Counted from the stretch's first letter, positions 1 through 6,205 are shown. The stretch is 6,385 bases of DNA from Bacillota bacterium (GCA_012799075.1 JAAZLZ010000133.1:1-6385); one strand, 5' to 3'. Numbers and translations are program-made. Notes: generated from the letters alone by a model not told the origin.

Positions 1-1628
1 CCGAGGAGATCGATCGGATCCTCCAGGAGCTGACAGCACTCGTCTACGATCAGACCAACGAAATTGAAGCAACCCTGGTGATTTTGGCCGAACTGGACTT
101 CATCACCGCCAAGGGCCGCTTGTCCCTGGACATGAGGGCAACGGAACCCCAATTGGTGCCAGAATGGCGGCTGCTAATCCAAAGGGGACGCCATCCCCTG
201 CTCAAGGGACCGGTCGTTCCCATCGATGTCCAAATGGGTCGTGCTTTTACCACCTTGGTGATTACCGGCCCTAACACGGGAGGCAAGACGGTTACCCTAA
301 AGACCATTGGCCTTTTCAGTCTGATGTTCCAGTGCGGATTGCACGTACCGGCAGCCCACTGTGAGCTGCCCGTCTTCAACAATGTTTTTGCCGATATCGG
401 TGATGAGCAAAGCATTGAACAAAGCCTCAGCACCTTTTCATCCCATCTCCTTAATATTGTCGACATACTGAAGGAGGCCGGGGAGGGTTCCCTGGTGCTC
501 CTGGATGAAATCGGAGCAGGGACCGATCCCACCGAGGGGGCGGCCCTCGCGATGGCGCTCCTTGAGGAGTTTCATCGGCGCGACTGCCTAACCGTTGCCA
601 CTACCCACTACAGTGAACTGAAGACCTTTGCCTATGTCCGGCCGGGGATGCAAAACGCCAGCGTGCAATTTGATGTCCGAACCCTCCGTCCCACCTTTGA
701 ACTCACCATCGGGGTTCCCGGGCAAAGCAATGCTTTCCCCATCGCCCGCCGACTCCATCTGCCGGAGGGGATTATCGCCAGGGCCCAGGGCTTTCTGGCC
801 GATGAGACCGTCAAGGTAGAGGATCTAATCCGACACTTAACGGAAGACAGCCGCCAAGCTGCCGAAGATCGCAAAGAAGCAGCACGTCTTCACAGGGAAG
901 CCCGGGAGCTGAGGGATAAGTACCGGGATAAACTGGATGCTTTGTTGGACGAAAAAAATGAGCTTTTGGGGGATGCCAGGCGGCAAGCCCTCGCAATTCT
1001 CCGGGAAAGCAAAATGAAGGCTGATGACATCTTGGGAGAGCTGCGCTCCACCAAGCAGGAAGCCGAGGCCATCACTTTACGAAAAGAAATCGAAGTGGAA
1101 GCCGAACGGGTACAAGATCTGTTGGCTGATGAAATGCCAACCTATGAAGAAGACGAACTGCCCGAGCCGGCGGCCGTTGCAGTTGGCGATAAAGTCTTTG
1201 TCCATAGCATCAGGCAGGAGGGCACGGTGCTAGGCCCCCCAGAGGAAGGCTCGGTCTTGGTTCAAGTGGGCAGCATGAAGCTCCATGCCAGGCTGGGGGA
1301 TCTGCGGGTTCTGCCTGCCCCTAAGACAAAGCAGGGAACTGTTTCCTATGGCCGTTTGGTGAGGGGTAAGAGCACATCTATTCCAGCGGAGATGCACTTT
1401 CGGGGAATGAGGGTGGAGGAAGCCTTACCCCTAGCAGACAAGTACCTTGATGATGCCATGCTCGCCGGCTTGAGCCAGGTGCGCATTGTTCACGGCAAAG
1501 GGTCGGGGATCTTAAGGGAGGTCATCCATGAACTCCTCAAAGAACATCCCCACGTGGAGGATTTCCGATTGGGCCACCCCAAGGAGGGCGGCGCGGGGGT
1601 GACGGTGGTCACATTGAGGAAAGGCTAG
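1..1628 (+). CDS. mutS2: Endonuclease MutS2 (C-terminal part, 5' end outside window)
   Basis: MutS2 is a dimeric ABC-type ATPase of the MutS family without the mismatch-recognition domain. In Bacillota it has been linked to recombination control and to splitting or rescue of collided ribosomes. The reading frame is open from position 3, giving 541 visible residues; the family is usually near 785, so about 240 N-terminal residues (clamp/lever region) are missing at the edge. Numbering from position 3: Walker A GPNTGGKT at 89-96, Walker B with Asp168-Glu169 followed by the MutS signature IGAGTDPTEGAAL, then a charged coiled-coil linker about 275-365, a KOW-like segment (VGDKVFVHSIRQEGTVLG), and a C-terminal Smr domain about 460-541 with HGKGSG at 497-502. 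The usual Smr LDLRG motif reads MHFRG here, which is unusual. The internal GTG at 78 is not the real start because homology continues upstream of it. The gene ends 6 bp from the convergent PBP gene. Confidence 0.95.
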   Translation, partial: EEIDRILQELTALVYDQTNEIEATLVILAELDFITAKGRLSLDMRATEPQLVPEWRLLIQRGRHPLLKGPVVPIDVQMGRAFTTLVITGPNTGGKTVTLKTIGLFSLMFQCGLHVPAAHCELPVFNNVFADIGDEQSIEQSLSTFSSHLLNIVDILKEAGEGSLVLLDEIGAGTDPTEGAALAMALLEEFHRRDCLTVATTHYSELKTFAYVRPGMQNASVQFDVRTLRPTFELTIGVPGQSNAFPIARRLHLPEGIIARAQGFLADETVKVEDLIRHLTEDSRQAAEDRKEAARLHREARELRDKYRDKLDALLDEKNELLGDARRQALAILRESKMKADDILGELRSTKQEAEAITLRKEIEVEAERVQDLLADEMPTYEEDELPEPAAVAVGDKVFVHSIRQEGTVLGPPEEGSVLVQVGSMKLHARLGDLRVLPAPKTKQGTVSYGRLVRGKSTSIPAEMHFRGMRVEEALPLADKYLDDAMLAGLSQVRIVHGKGSGILREVIHELLKEHPHVEDFRLGHPKEGGAGVTVVTLRKG

Positions 1629-1634
1629 CAGGGT

Positions 1635-3710
1635 CTATTCATAAATCAGCCGCGGGCTTTCATAGGGCTCCTCTTGGGATGAGGAAAAAGGGACGCCATC
1701 GGGAGCAGCCTGCCGCTGATGCTCGGTGCAGTAGCCCGTTGGCTCTGTACCTTTCATGAAGATCTCATAACGGGTTTGGGCCGATGGGCAGCCCGGAGCG
1801 GCCAGCTGTCCGGTTTTGATGTCGATCTTCAGCCCATCGACGATGCCGTCGGGACGGGAAAAATCGCTCGGGGGCATCCCATCGAGGGCTTTTTTGGCGA
1901 AGTCGCTCCAGATGCGCGCGGCTCGTCCACTGCCGATATTGACCCCTTCATAGAACATGCGGGATGGCTTGTCGTTGCCGATCCACACCGCAGCCACTAT
2001 TTCGGGTGTATAGCCCACAAACCAAGCATTGGTGTAATCATCGGTGGTGCCCGTCTTGCCGGCAGCAGGTCGGCCGATGTTGGCGCTCCGTCCCGTACCC
2101 CGTTCGATGACTCCCCGCAGCATGTCGGTGATGATGTAGCTTGTCTGTTCCCTCAGGACGATTTCCCGCTGGGGGCGGTTTTCCTCCAACACAGATCCGT
2201 CGGGCCCTACAATGCGCAAGATGGCCATGGGCTCCGTCCGGATCCCTTGGTTGGCCAAGACCCCATAGGCAGCCGCCATCTCCAGGGGTGTGACACCTCG
2301 GGTAAGTCCCCCGAGGGCGAAGGCCAGGTTGCGATCATGGACCCTGCCCTGCTCCACTAGGGTGGTGATGCCCATCTGTTTGGCGACTTTGATGGCCCCA
2401 TCGACTCCGATGGAATCTAGAAGTTTGACCGCCACAATGTTGATGGATTGCTCCAGGGCTTCCCTTAGGGTGATGGGTCCCCGGAAGCGCCGGTCGTAAT
2501 TGACGGGGCTCCATGTTTCCTTGGTGTACTGGTTTACATAGCTGACTGGTTCATCGACAATAACGGTGCCCGGTGTATATCCTCGTTCAACGGCAGCCGT
2601 GTAAATGAACGGCTTGATGGCCGAGCCGGGCTGTCTTTCCGCATCGACGGCCCTGTTAAAGAAGTCTTGTCCCCCTCGACCTCCCACCATGGCCAGGATG
2701 TGGCCGGTGCGGGGATCAAGGGCTATCAGGGCGCCTTGGGGCTGGGTGATGCCGTTCTCGTCCGCTTTTCCCTGGGGCAGGCCCTCCAGCAGGGCCTTTT
2801 CCGCCTTATTCTGAATGGACAGGTCCAAGGTCGTGTAGATTCGCAATCCCCCGCCCCTCAGCTCTTCCTCCGTGTATCCCCGCTGCATCATCAAGCGGCG
2901 GATGTATTCGACGAAGTACTGGGCCCGGTAAGGCCGGCTGATCTGATCGACGGTGCCCAGGGGTGCCTGCTTGGCCTCTTCCGCCTGGGCGGCTGTTATG
3001 TAGCCGAGATCATGCATTCGGTTAAGAACCACGTTGCGTCTCTTGACAGCTGCTTCCGGGGAAATGAAAGGAGAGTAAAGCCCAGGGCCCCGGGGTATTC
3101 CCGCAAGCAGGGCTGCCTCCGGCAAGTTCAATTGATCGACGCTCTTGCCGAAATAGGTTTGGGAGGCTGCCTCCACACCATAGGCCCCATGGCCGAACCA
3201 AATGACGTTCAAGTAGCTTTCCAGGATCTCATCCTTGCTGTACTTGCGTTCGATTTGAATGGTCCATAAGAGTTCTCTCAGCTTGCGGGACCAGGTCCGC
3301 TCGTGGCTGAGGAAAGCGTTTTTGGCCAATTGCTGGGTGATGGTGCTTGCTCCCTGATAGATGCCACCCCGCCGCAGGTCCGTCCACAAGGCCCGGAGAA
3401 TGCCGCGGAAATTAAGACCGTAATGATTGCGGAATTGATCATCTTCAATGGCGATGAAGGCATTTTGCAGGTCCTGGGGGATCGCATCCAACGGGGCTTT
3501 GATCCTGTTCTCGTTGAAGAATCGGGCAATCACATCTCCGTGGATGTCATAGACATAAGTCGTTAGGTCGGGATTGAATTCCACCTGTTCCAAGGTAGGC
3601 GCTGAACGGAGGAAGCCGGCAAACATCCCTGCAAGGATGCCAACGCCGATGGAAAAGGAAAAGACCAGGATGATTAGCGCAAGGCGCCAAGGACGCCTAG
3701 TTCGAGCCAA
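1635..3710 (-). CDS. Class A penicillin-binding protein, PBP1A family (ponA/mrcA-like)
   Basis: This is a bifunctional peptidoglycan synthase of 691 residues, anchored in the membrane with its catalytic domains outside. It polymerises lipid II (GT51 glycosyltransferase) and cross-links stem peptides (transpeptidase). Visible: short basic N-terminus (RTRR), one transmembrane segment about 10-33, GT51 motif EDDQFRNHYG at 89-98 with catalytic Glu89, GASTITQQLAKN at 120-131, and KDEILESYLN at 159-168 with the second conserved Glu164. The transpeptidase has SAIK at 363-366 (acylated Ser363), SIN at 422-424 and KTGT at 552-555. The C-terminus has the paired-cysteine segment (APGCP ... GTEPTGYCTEH) common in Bacillota PBP1A proteins. 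All catalytic residues are intact and the length is normal. The TTG start at 3710 is chosen because a strong Shine-Dalgarno lies 6 nt upstream and the membrane anchor begins right after it. It is transcribed alone, divergent from tyrS. Which numbered paralogue it is cannot be decided, so no symbol is given. Confidence 0.95.
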   Translation of the reverse strand: MARTRRPWRLALIILVFSFSIGVGILAGMFAGFLRSAPTLEQVEFNPDLTTYVYDIHGDVIARFFNENRIKAPLDAIPQDLQNAFIAIEDDQFRNHYGLNFRGILRALWTDLRRGGIYQGASTITQQLAKNAFLSHERTWSRKLRELLWTIQIERKYSKDEILESYLNVIWFGHGAYGVEAASQTYFGKSVDQLNLPEAALLAGIPRGPGLYSPFISPEAAVKRRNVVLNRMHDLGYITAAQAEEAKQAPLGTVDQISRPYRAQYFVEYIRRLMMQRGYTEEELRGGGLRIYTTLDLSIQNKAEKALLEGLPQGKADENGITQPQGALIALDPRTGHILAMVGGRGGQDFFNRAVDAERQPGSAIKPFIYTAAVERGYTPGTVIVDEPVSYVNQYTKETWSPVNYDRRFRGPITLREALEQSINIVAVKLLDSIGVDGAIKVAKQMGITTLVEQGRVHDRNLAFALGGLTRGVTPLEMAAAYGVLANQGIRTEPMAILRIVGPDGSVLEENRPQREIVLREQTSYIITDMLRGVIERGTGRSANIGRPAAGKTGTTDDYTNAWFVGYTPEIVAAVWIGNDKPSRMFYEGVNIGSGRAARIWSDFAKKALDGMPPSDFSRPDGIVDGLKIDIKTGQLAAPGCPSAQTRYEIFMKGTEPTGYCTEHQRQAAPDGVPFSSSQEEPYESPRLIYE

Positions 3711-3716
3711 GGATGA

Positions 3717-3725
3717 CCACCTCTT
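3717..3725 (-). promoter_or_regulatory. Ribosome binding site fixing the TTG start of the PBP gene
   Basis: On the minus strand AAGAGGTGG matches the anti-Shine-Dalgarno sequence well and lies 6 nt before the TTG at 3710. No ATG or GTG in the same frame is better placed, so this site decides the start. Confidence 0.8.
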
Positions 3726-3733
3726 ATCCAGTA

Positions 3734-3747
3734 TCCGCCCGGGCGGA
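3734..3747. repeat. 14-bp perfect palindrome in the PBP leader
   Basis: TCCGCCCGGGCGGA is fully self-complementary. It lies between the predicted PBP transcription start (about 3751) and the Shine-Dalgarno at 3717-3725, so it covers roughly +4 to +17 of the transcript. A palindrome with no loop suits a dimeric DNA-binding protein better than an RNA hairpin, though a hairpin with a small loop (TCCGC / GCGGA) is possible. Function is not known; it may be a chance GC-rich palindrome. Confidence 0.45.
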
Positions 3748-3757
3748 AGCTACACCA

Positions 3758-3785
3758 ATTATAGCATAATCTGTCTCCGGGACAA
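3758..3785 (-). promoter_or_regulatory. Sigma-A promoter of the PBP gene
   Basis: Minus strand: -35 TTGTCC (3785-3780), 16-nt spacer, -10 TATAAT (3763-3758) preceded by TGC, an extended -10. The start should be near 3751, giving a leader of about 40 nt. The perfect -10 and extended element suggest vegetative sigma-A expression. Confidence 0.75.
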
Positions 3786-3871
3786 TGATGCTTTCGGATA
3801 CGGGGTAACTTCGACCGGAAAGAGCACTTCTCCTTTGGTATTAGGAACCAAGATTGACCAATGCCTCCGCA

Positions 3872-3900
3872 TTGCGCCGGATTCGGGTTTATGGTACAAT
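3872..3900 (+). promoter_or_regulatory. Sigma-A promoter of the tyrS T-box transcript
   Basis: -35 TTGCGC (3872-3877), 17-nt spacer, -10 TACAAT (3895-3900) preceded by TGG, an extended -10. The start should be near 3907, immediately before Stem I of the T-box. It is divergent from the PBP promoter, with about 85 bp between the two -35 boxes. That stretch (3786-3871) holds no gene; I see only a weak inverted repeat TTGGT/ACCAA (3835-3839 / 3847-3851). Confidence 0.8.
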
Positions 3901-3906
3901 GGGCCC

Positions 3907-4153
3907 AAGCAAAAGGCGATGAGAGAGAGAGTAGTCGGGCGGCTTAAGGCAGAGAGCCGGTGGATGGTGGAAACCGGTTTGGCCCCTCGGTGAAATACAC
4001 TCGGGAGCCTCTTTCCTGAAATTCCAGTAGGGGAAGACGGTTGCCCCCGTTAACGGGCACCGGCCAGGTGCGGCCGGCCTGAGGGGGTCCCGCAGGGGAC
4101 CAACGAGGGTGGTAACGCGGCTATTGTCCGTCCCTTGGTGGACGGCTTTTTTT
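3907..4153 (+). promoter_or_regulatory. T-box riboswitch, tyrosine specific (tyrS leader)
   Basis: This leader senses uncharged tRNA-Tyr and allows transcription of tyrS when charging is low. Stem I spans about 3912-4015, with the AGTA element at 3930-3933, the distal CAGAGAG ... GGTGG elements, and specifier TAC at 3996-3998 within GAAATACACTCGGGAG. A Stem IIA/B pseudoknot is readable: GACGG (4036-4040) with CCGTT (4047-4051), and TGCCC (4042-4046) with GGGCA (4055-4059), including the conserved CCGTTA. Two more hairpins follow: CCGGCC/GGCCGG (4060-4077) and GGTCCC/GGGACC (4086-4101). The antiterminator is CGAGGG (4104-4109) with CCCTTG (4132-4137) and GCGG (4117-4120) with CCGT (4128-4131). 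Its bulge TGGTAAC contains TGGT, complementary to an ACCA acceptor end, as expected for tRNA-Tyr with discriminator A. Inner pairings of Stem I were not fully resolved. Confidence 0.95.
4128..4153 (+). terminator. Intrinsic terminator of the T-box leader
   Basis: CCGTCC (4128-4133) pairs with GGACGG (4140-4145) around loop CTTGGT, followed by a run of seven T at 4147-4153. Its 5' arm is the same stretch that completes the antiterminator, so the two folds exclude each other. It ends 4 nt before the tyrS Shine-Dalgarno. Confidence 0.9.
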
Positions 4154-4156
4154 CTT

Positions 4157-4164
4157 AGGAGGTG
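4157..4164 (+). promoter_or_regulatory. Ribosome binding site deciding the tyrS TTG start
   Basis: AGGAGGTG is a near-perfect Shine-Dalgarno. An in-frame GTG at 4162 lies inside it and therefore cannot be the start. TTG at 4171, 6 nt downstream, is correctly spaced. Confidence 0.85.
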
Positions 4165-4170
4165 GATTCT

Positions 4171-5376
4171 TTGAATTTGGAGGAACAGCTTGCGGCAATC
4201 AAACGGGGCGTGGGGGATGTGTTCCCCGAAGAAGAGTTGGTGGAGAAATTGAAACGGTCCCTGGCGGAAAAACGTCCATTAAGGGTGAAGCTGGGGGTCG
4301 ATCCGACGGCAACGGATCTGCACCTGGGCCATATGGTGCCGTTGCTTAAGCTAAAAACCTTTCAAGATCTGGGTCACCAGGCCGTCCTCATCATCGGGGA
4401 TTACACGGCCATGCTAGGGGATCCTTCGGGTCGCAACAAAGCCCGGCCCCAGCTAACCCATGACCAGGTGATGGCCAATTGCCGCACTTACGAGGAGCAG
4501 GCTTTCAAGATCCTCGACCGAAGCCGGACCGAGGTGGTTTTCAACGGCTCTTGGTTCAGCAAGATGCATTTTACCGATGTCATCGCACTGCTATCCCGAA
4601 TGACCTTAGCCCGGATGCTTGAACGGGAGGACTTTGCCAATCGCTACAACAACGAGCTGCCCATTGGTCTGCATGAACTTGTCTATCCTTTGATGCAGGG
4701 TTATGATTCGGCCATGGTCAGGGCCGATGTGGAAATGGGGGGCATGGACCAGAAGTTCAACATCCTTGTGGGGAGGGACATCCAACGGGAGCTTGGGCAG
4801 GAACCCCAGGTGGGGGTCTGTGTGCCTATCTTGCTGGGCACTGACGGTGTTGAGAAGATGAGCAAGAGCCTGGGCAACTACATAGCAATCCAAGATGGTC
4901 CCTCGGAGATGTACGGCAAGACCATGTCGATTCCCGATGAGTTGATGGACATGTACTTCGAGCTTCTCACCGAGGTGCCGGGGCGGGAATTGGAAGAGAT
5001 CCGCACCGGTCTCGCCAAGGGAACCCATCATCCCCGAAATGTGAAAAGGCGGCTTGCCCGGGAAATCGTCGCCCGCTTCCATGGTCCCGAGGCTGCCAAA
5101 GAGGCAGAGGAAGAATTCGATCTGGTGTTCATCAAGGGTGAACTGCCTGAGGACATGCCCAAGTTGAGTCTTGGGTCCGAGAGCATTTGGATCGTCGAGC
5201 TGTTGCGCTTAGCCGGGTTTGCCTCCAGCAACGGGGAAGGACGCAGGCTCATCCAAGGGGGCGGGGTCCGCATTGACGGACAGCAGGTTGCTGATGTGGA
5301 TTTGGAATGGATCCCTGAGGATGGGGCTGTCATTCAAGTAGGCAAGAGGCGATTCATCAAAGTAGCATTGAAGTAA
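4171..5376 (+). CDS. tyrS: Tyrosine--tRNA ligase (KMSKS / TyrZ-type clade)
   Basis: Cytoplasmic class I aminoacyl-tRNA synthetase that activates tyrosine with ATP and transfers it to tRNA-Tyr. It has 401 residues from the TTG start, typical of the longer bacterial clade. HIGH-type motif HLGH is at 51-54, in the context GVDPTATDLHLGHMVPLLKL. Tyrosine-pocket residues are seen in YPLMQGYD (Tyr172, Gln176, Asp179) and GGMDQ (Asp193, Gln194). The KMSKS loop is at 229-233. A C-terminal S4 RNA-binding domain runs about 338-400 (LLRLAGFASSNGEGRRLIQGGGVRIDG). An exact KMSKS, rather than KFGKT, places it with the TyrZ-like group; tyrS is the general symbol. Expression is controlled by the tyrosine T-box directly upstream. 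The stop codon overlaps the -35 region of the promoter of the next gene. Confidence 0.97.
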   Translation: MNLEEQLAAIKRGVGDVFPEEELVEKLKRSLAEKRPLRVKLGVDPTATDLHLGHMVPLLKLKTFQDLGHQAVLIIGDYTAMLGDPSGRNKARPQLTHDQVMANCRTYEEQAFKILDRSRTEVVFNGSWFSKMHFTDVIALLSRMTLARMLEREDFANRYNNELPIGLHELVYPLMQGYDSAMVRADVEMGGMDQKFNILVGRDIQRELGQEPQVGVCVPILLGTDGVEKMSKSLGNYIAIQDGPSEMYGKTMSIPDELMDMYFELLTEVPGRELEEIRTGLAKGTHHPRNVKRRLAREIVARFHGPEAAKEAEEEFDLVFIKGELPEDMPKLSLGSESIWIVELLRLAGFASSNGEGRRLIQGGGVRIDGQQVADVDLEWIPEDGAVIQVGKRRFIKVALK

Positions 5377-5401
5377 GATAGACCGCCCCCCTGCATATAA
5401 T
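5373..5401 (+). promoter_or_regulatory. Candidate sigma-E (mother-cell) promoter of yunB
   Basis: -35 GTAAGATA (5373-5380) matches the B. subtilis sigma-E consensus GKMATATT at 6 of 8 positions. After a 13-nt spacer, -10 CATATAAT (5394-5401) matches CATACAHT at 7 of 8. The -35 overlaps the tyrS stop codon. The start would fall near 5408, about 18 nt before the yunB ATG. The -10 also contains TATAAT, but no good sigma-A -35 lies 16-18 nt upstream. yunB belongs to the sigma-E regulon in B. subtilis as far as I recall, which fits. Confidence 0.65.
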
Positions 5402-5419
5402 TAACCAGGCAAGGGGGGC
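5385..5419 (+). promoter_or_regulatory. GC-rich inverted repeat able to sequester the yunB Shine-Dalgarno
   Basis: GCCCCCCT (5385-5392) is perfectly complementary to AGGGGGGC (5412-5419), with a 19-nt AT-rich loop. The right arm contains the only purine-rich ribosome binding site of yunB (AAGGGGGG, 5411-5418, 7 nt before the ATG). No T run follows, so this is not an intrinsic terminator. The left arm lies in the spacer of the candidate sigma-E promoter and is absent from a transcript started there. It would be present only in read-through RNA from tyrS. Confidence 0.6.
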
Positions 5420-5425
5420 AGGAAA

Positions 5426-6121
5426 ATGGCTTGGCCCAGGCGGCTCAAGTTTCGCATCATATTCGGAGTGACCGTCTTTTCCGTGGTCTTTGTTGGGATC
5501 GTGTCCTTTTGGTTTGTCGAAATCCGTCTTCGCCCGACCCTTGTCAGTTGGGCAAAGGCCCGGGCGGAGCAGATCGCCACCGTTGCGATCCAATCGGCTG
5601 TGAGCGAGAGTCTCGCCAAGACCATCAGGACAGAGGACTTGGTCTTCTGGAAGCAGGACATCCAAGGAGCTTTGGTTGCCGCCCAATACGATATGGCGGA
5701 AATCAACCGGGTGGTTGCCCAAGCAACCTTGCGGGTCTACGATGTCTTAAAGACCATCGGGGATGAAAGAATTCCGATGCCTTTGGGTCAAGTCTTCGGG
5801 AGCAGCCTTCTGGCTGCTTGGGGCCCGACCTTATACATCAAGCTGATTCCGGTAGGAACGGTTAAGACGAATCCCTATGCCTCTTTTAAGTCCGGAGGCA
5901 TCAACCAGGTCTGGCACCGGATCTATCTAGACATCAAGGCCCAGGTCAGGATTGTGGTGCCGACCTTGGTGGAAGACACGGTGATTGAAACCCAGGTCCC
6001 AATCGCCGAGGAGATCCTCATGGGCAGGGTCCCGGAGGTATACCTCAATTGGGCAAGCACATCAGATCCCGCGGAGGAGCTCATGATTCCCCTGGGGGTC
6101 GGGAGTCTTCGGGACCGATAA
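5426..6121 (+). CDS. yunB: Sporulation protein YunB
   Basis: A 231-residue membrane-anchored protein of the YunB family, required for efficient sporulation in B. subtilis; its biochemical activity is unknown to me. The N-terminus is basic (RRLKFR), followed by one transmembrane helix about 11-32, with the rest probably outside the cytoplasmic membrane of the mother cell. Family hallmarks: RLRPTL at 34-39, ARAEQIATVAIQ at 45-56, the PLG ... FGSSLLA ... GP stretch at 119-134, IPVG at 141-144, GINQVWHRIYL at 158-168, ETQVPIAE at 188-195, and VPEVYLN at 202-208. Length is close to the usual 230-255. The ATG start follows AAGGGGGG by 7 nt and leads straight into the membrane anchor. It lies 49 bp after tyrS and just upstream of an rRNA operon. 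A sigma-E-like promoter precedes it, and its ribosome binding site may be hidden in read-through RNA. The T run at 6124-6130 has no clear stem before it. Confidence 0.9.
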   Translation: MAWPRRLKFRIIFGVTVFSVVFVGIVSFWFVEIRLRPTLVSWAKARAEQIATVAIQSAVSESLAKTIRTEDLVFWKQDIQGALVAAQYDMAEINRVVAQATLRVYDVLKTIGDERIPMPLGQVFGSSLLAAWGPTLYIKLIPVGTVKTNPYASFKSGGINQVWHRIYLDIKAQVRIVVPTLVEDTVIETQVPIAEEILMGRVPEVYLNWASTSDPAEELMIPLGVGSLRDR

Positions 6122-6131
6122 GATTTTTTTC

Positions 6132-6186
6132 AATAGGGATTGGGCAGGCTGTAATAGGGCTTGCCAAGGGCTTGTCTGCGGTTTTT
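6132..6186 (+). other. yunB-rrn intergenic region: direct repeats and possible weak terminator
   Basis: No gene is seen between yunB and 16S (6122-6301). This part holds two direct repeats: AATAGGG at 6132 and 6153 (21 bp apart) and GGGCTTG at 6157 and 6168 (11 bp apart). It can also fold: GGCAGGCT (6143-6150) with GGCTTGCC (6158-6165) including two G-U pairs, or alternatively GCAGGC (6144-6149) with GTCTGC (6174-6179), followed by GG and five T at 6182-6186. The latter could be a weak yunB terminator, but its loop is long and the T run is short. Confidence 0.35.
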
Positions 6187-6205
6187 GTCGATGTTCGTAG
6201 CAAGG

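Noticed and set aside
50..532. 160-codon open frame on the minus strand
   Set aside because: Antisense to the MutS2 ATPase domain, with a low-complexity Ser/Arg-rich product and no start signals.
1599..1612. GTGAC/GTCAC hairpin as a mutS2 terminator
   Set aside because: It lies inside the coding sequence, has a 5-bp stem and is not followed by a T run.
1719..2360. 213-codon open frame on the plus strand
   Set aside because: It lies wholly opposite the PBP1A transpeptidase coding region, has no ribosome binding site or recognisable domain, and is rich in the residues expected of a reverse-frame shadow.
2667..3269. 200-codon open frame on the plus strand
   Set aside because: Antisense to the PBP glycosyltransferase region; no domain, promoter or Shine-Dalgarno. 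The PBP reading is unambiguous.
3854..3859. TTGACC as the -35 of tyrS
   Set aside because: It is 35 nt from TACAAT, far too distant; TTGCGC at 3872 has 17-nt spacing.
3921..3932. GA dinucleotide repeat as a microsatellite or phase-variable tract
   Set aside because: Only five to six units, and it pairs within T-box Stem I with the CTCTTT side, so RNA structure explains it.
3574..3993. 139-codon open frame on the plus strand through the divergent promoter region
   Set aside because: It runs through the antisense of the PBP N-terminus, both promoters and T-box Stem I. The RNA and promoter features explain this DNA better.
4162..4164. In-frame GTG as tyrS start
   Set aside because: It is part of the AGGAGGTG Shine-Dalgarno; TTG at 4171 has the right spacing.
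5357..5722. 121-codon minus-strand open frame
   Set aside because: Shadow of yunB on the other strand; it spans the yunB promoter and shows no family resemblance.
6124..6130. T run after yunB as an intrinsic terminator
   Set aside because: The sequence before it (6095-6118) has no convincing self-complementary stem; apparent repeats there are direct, not inverted.
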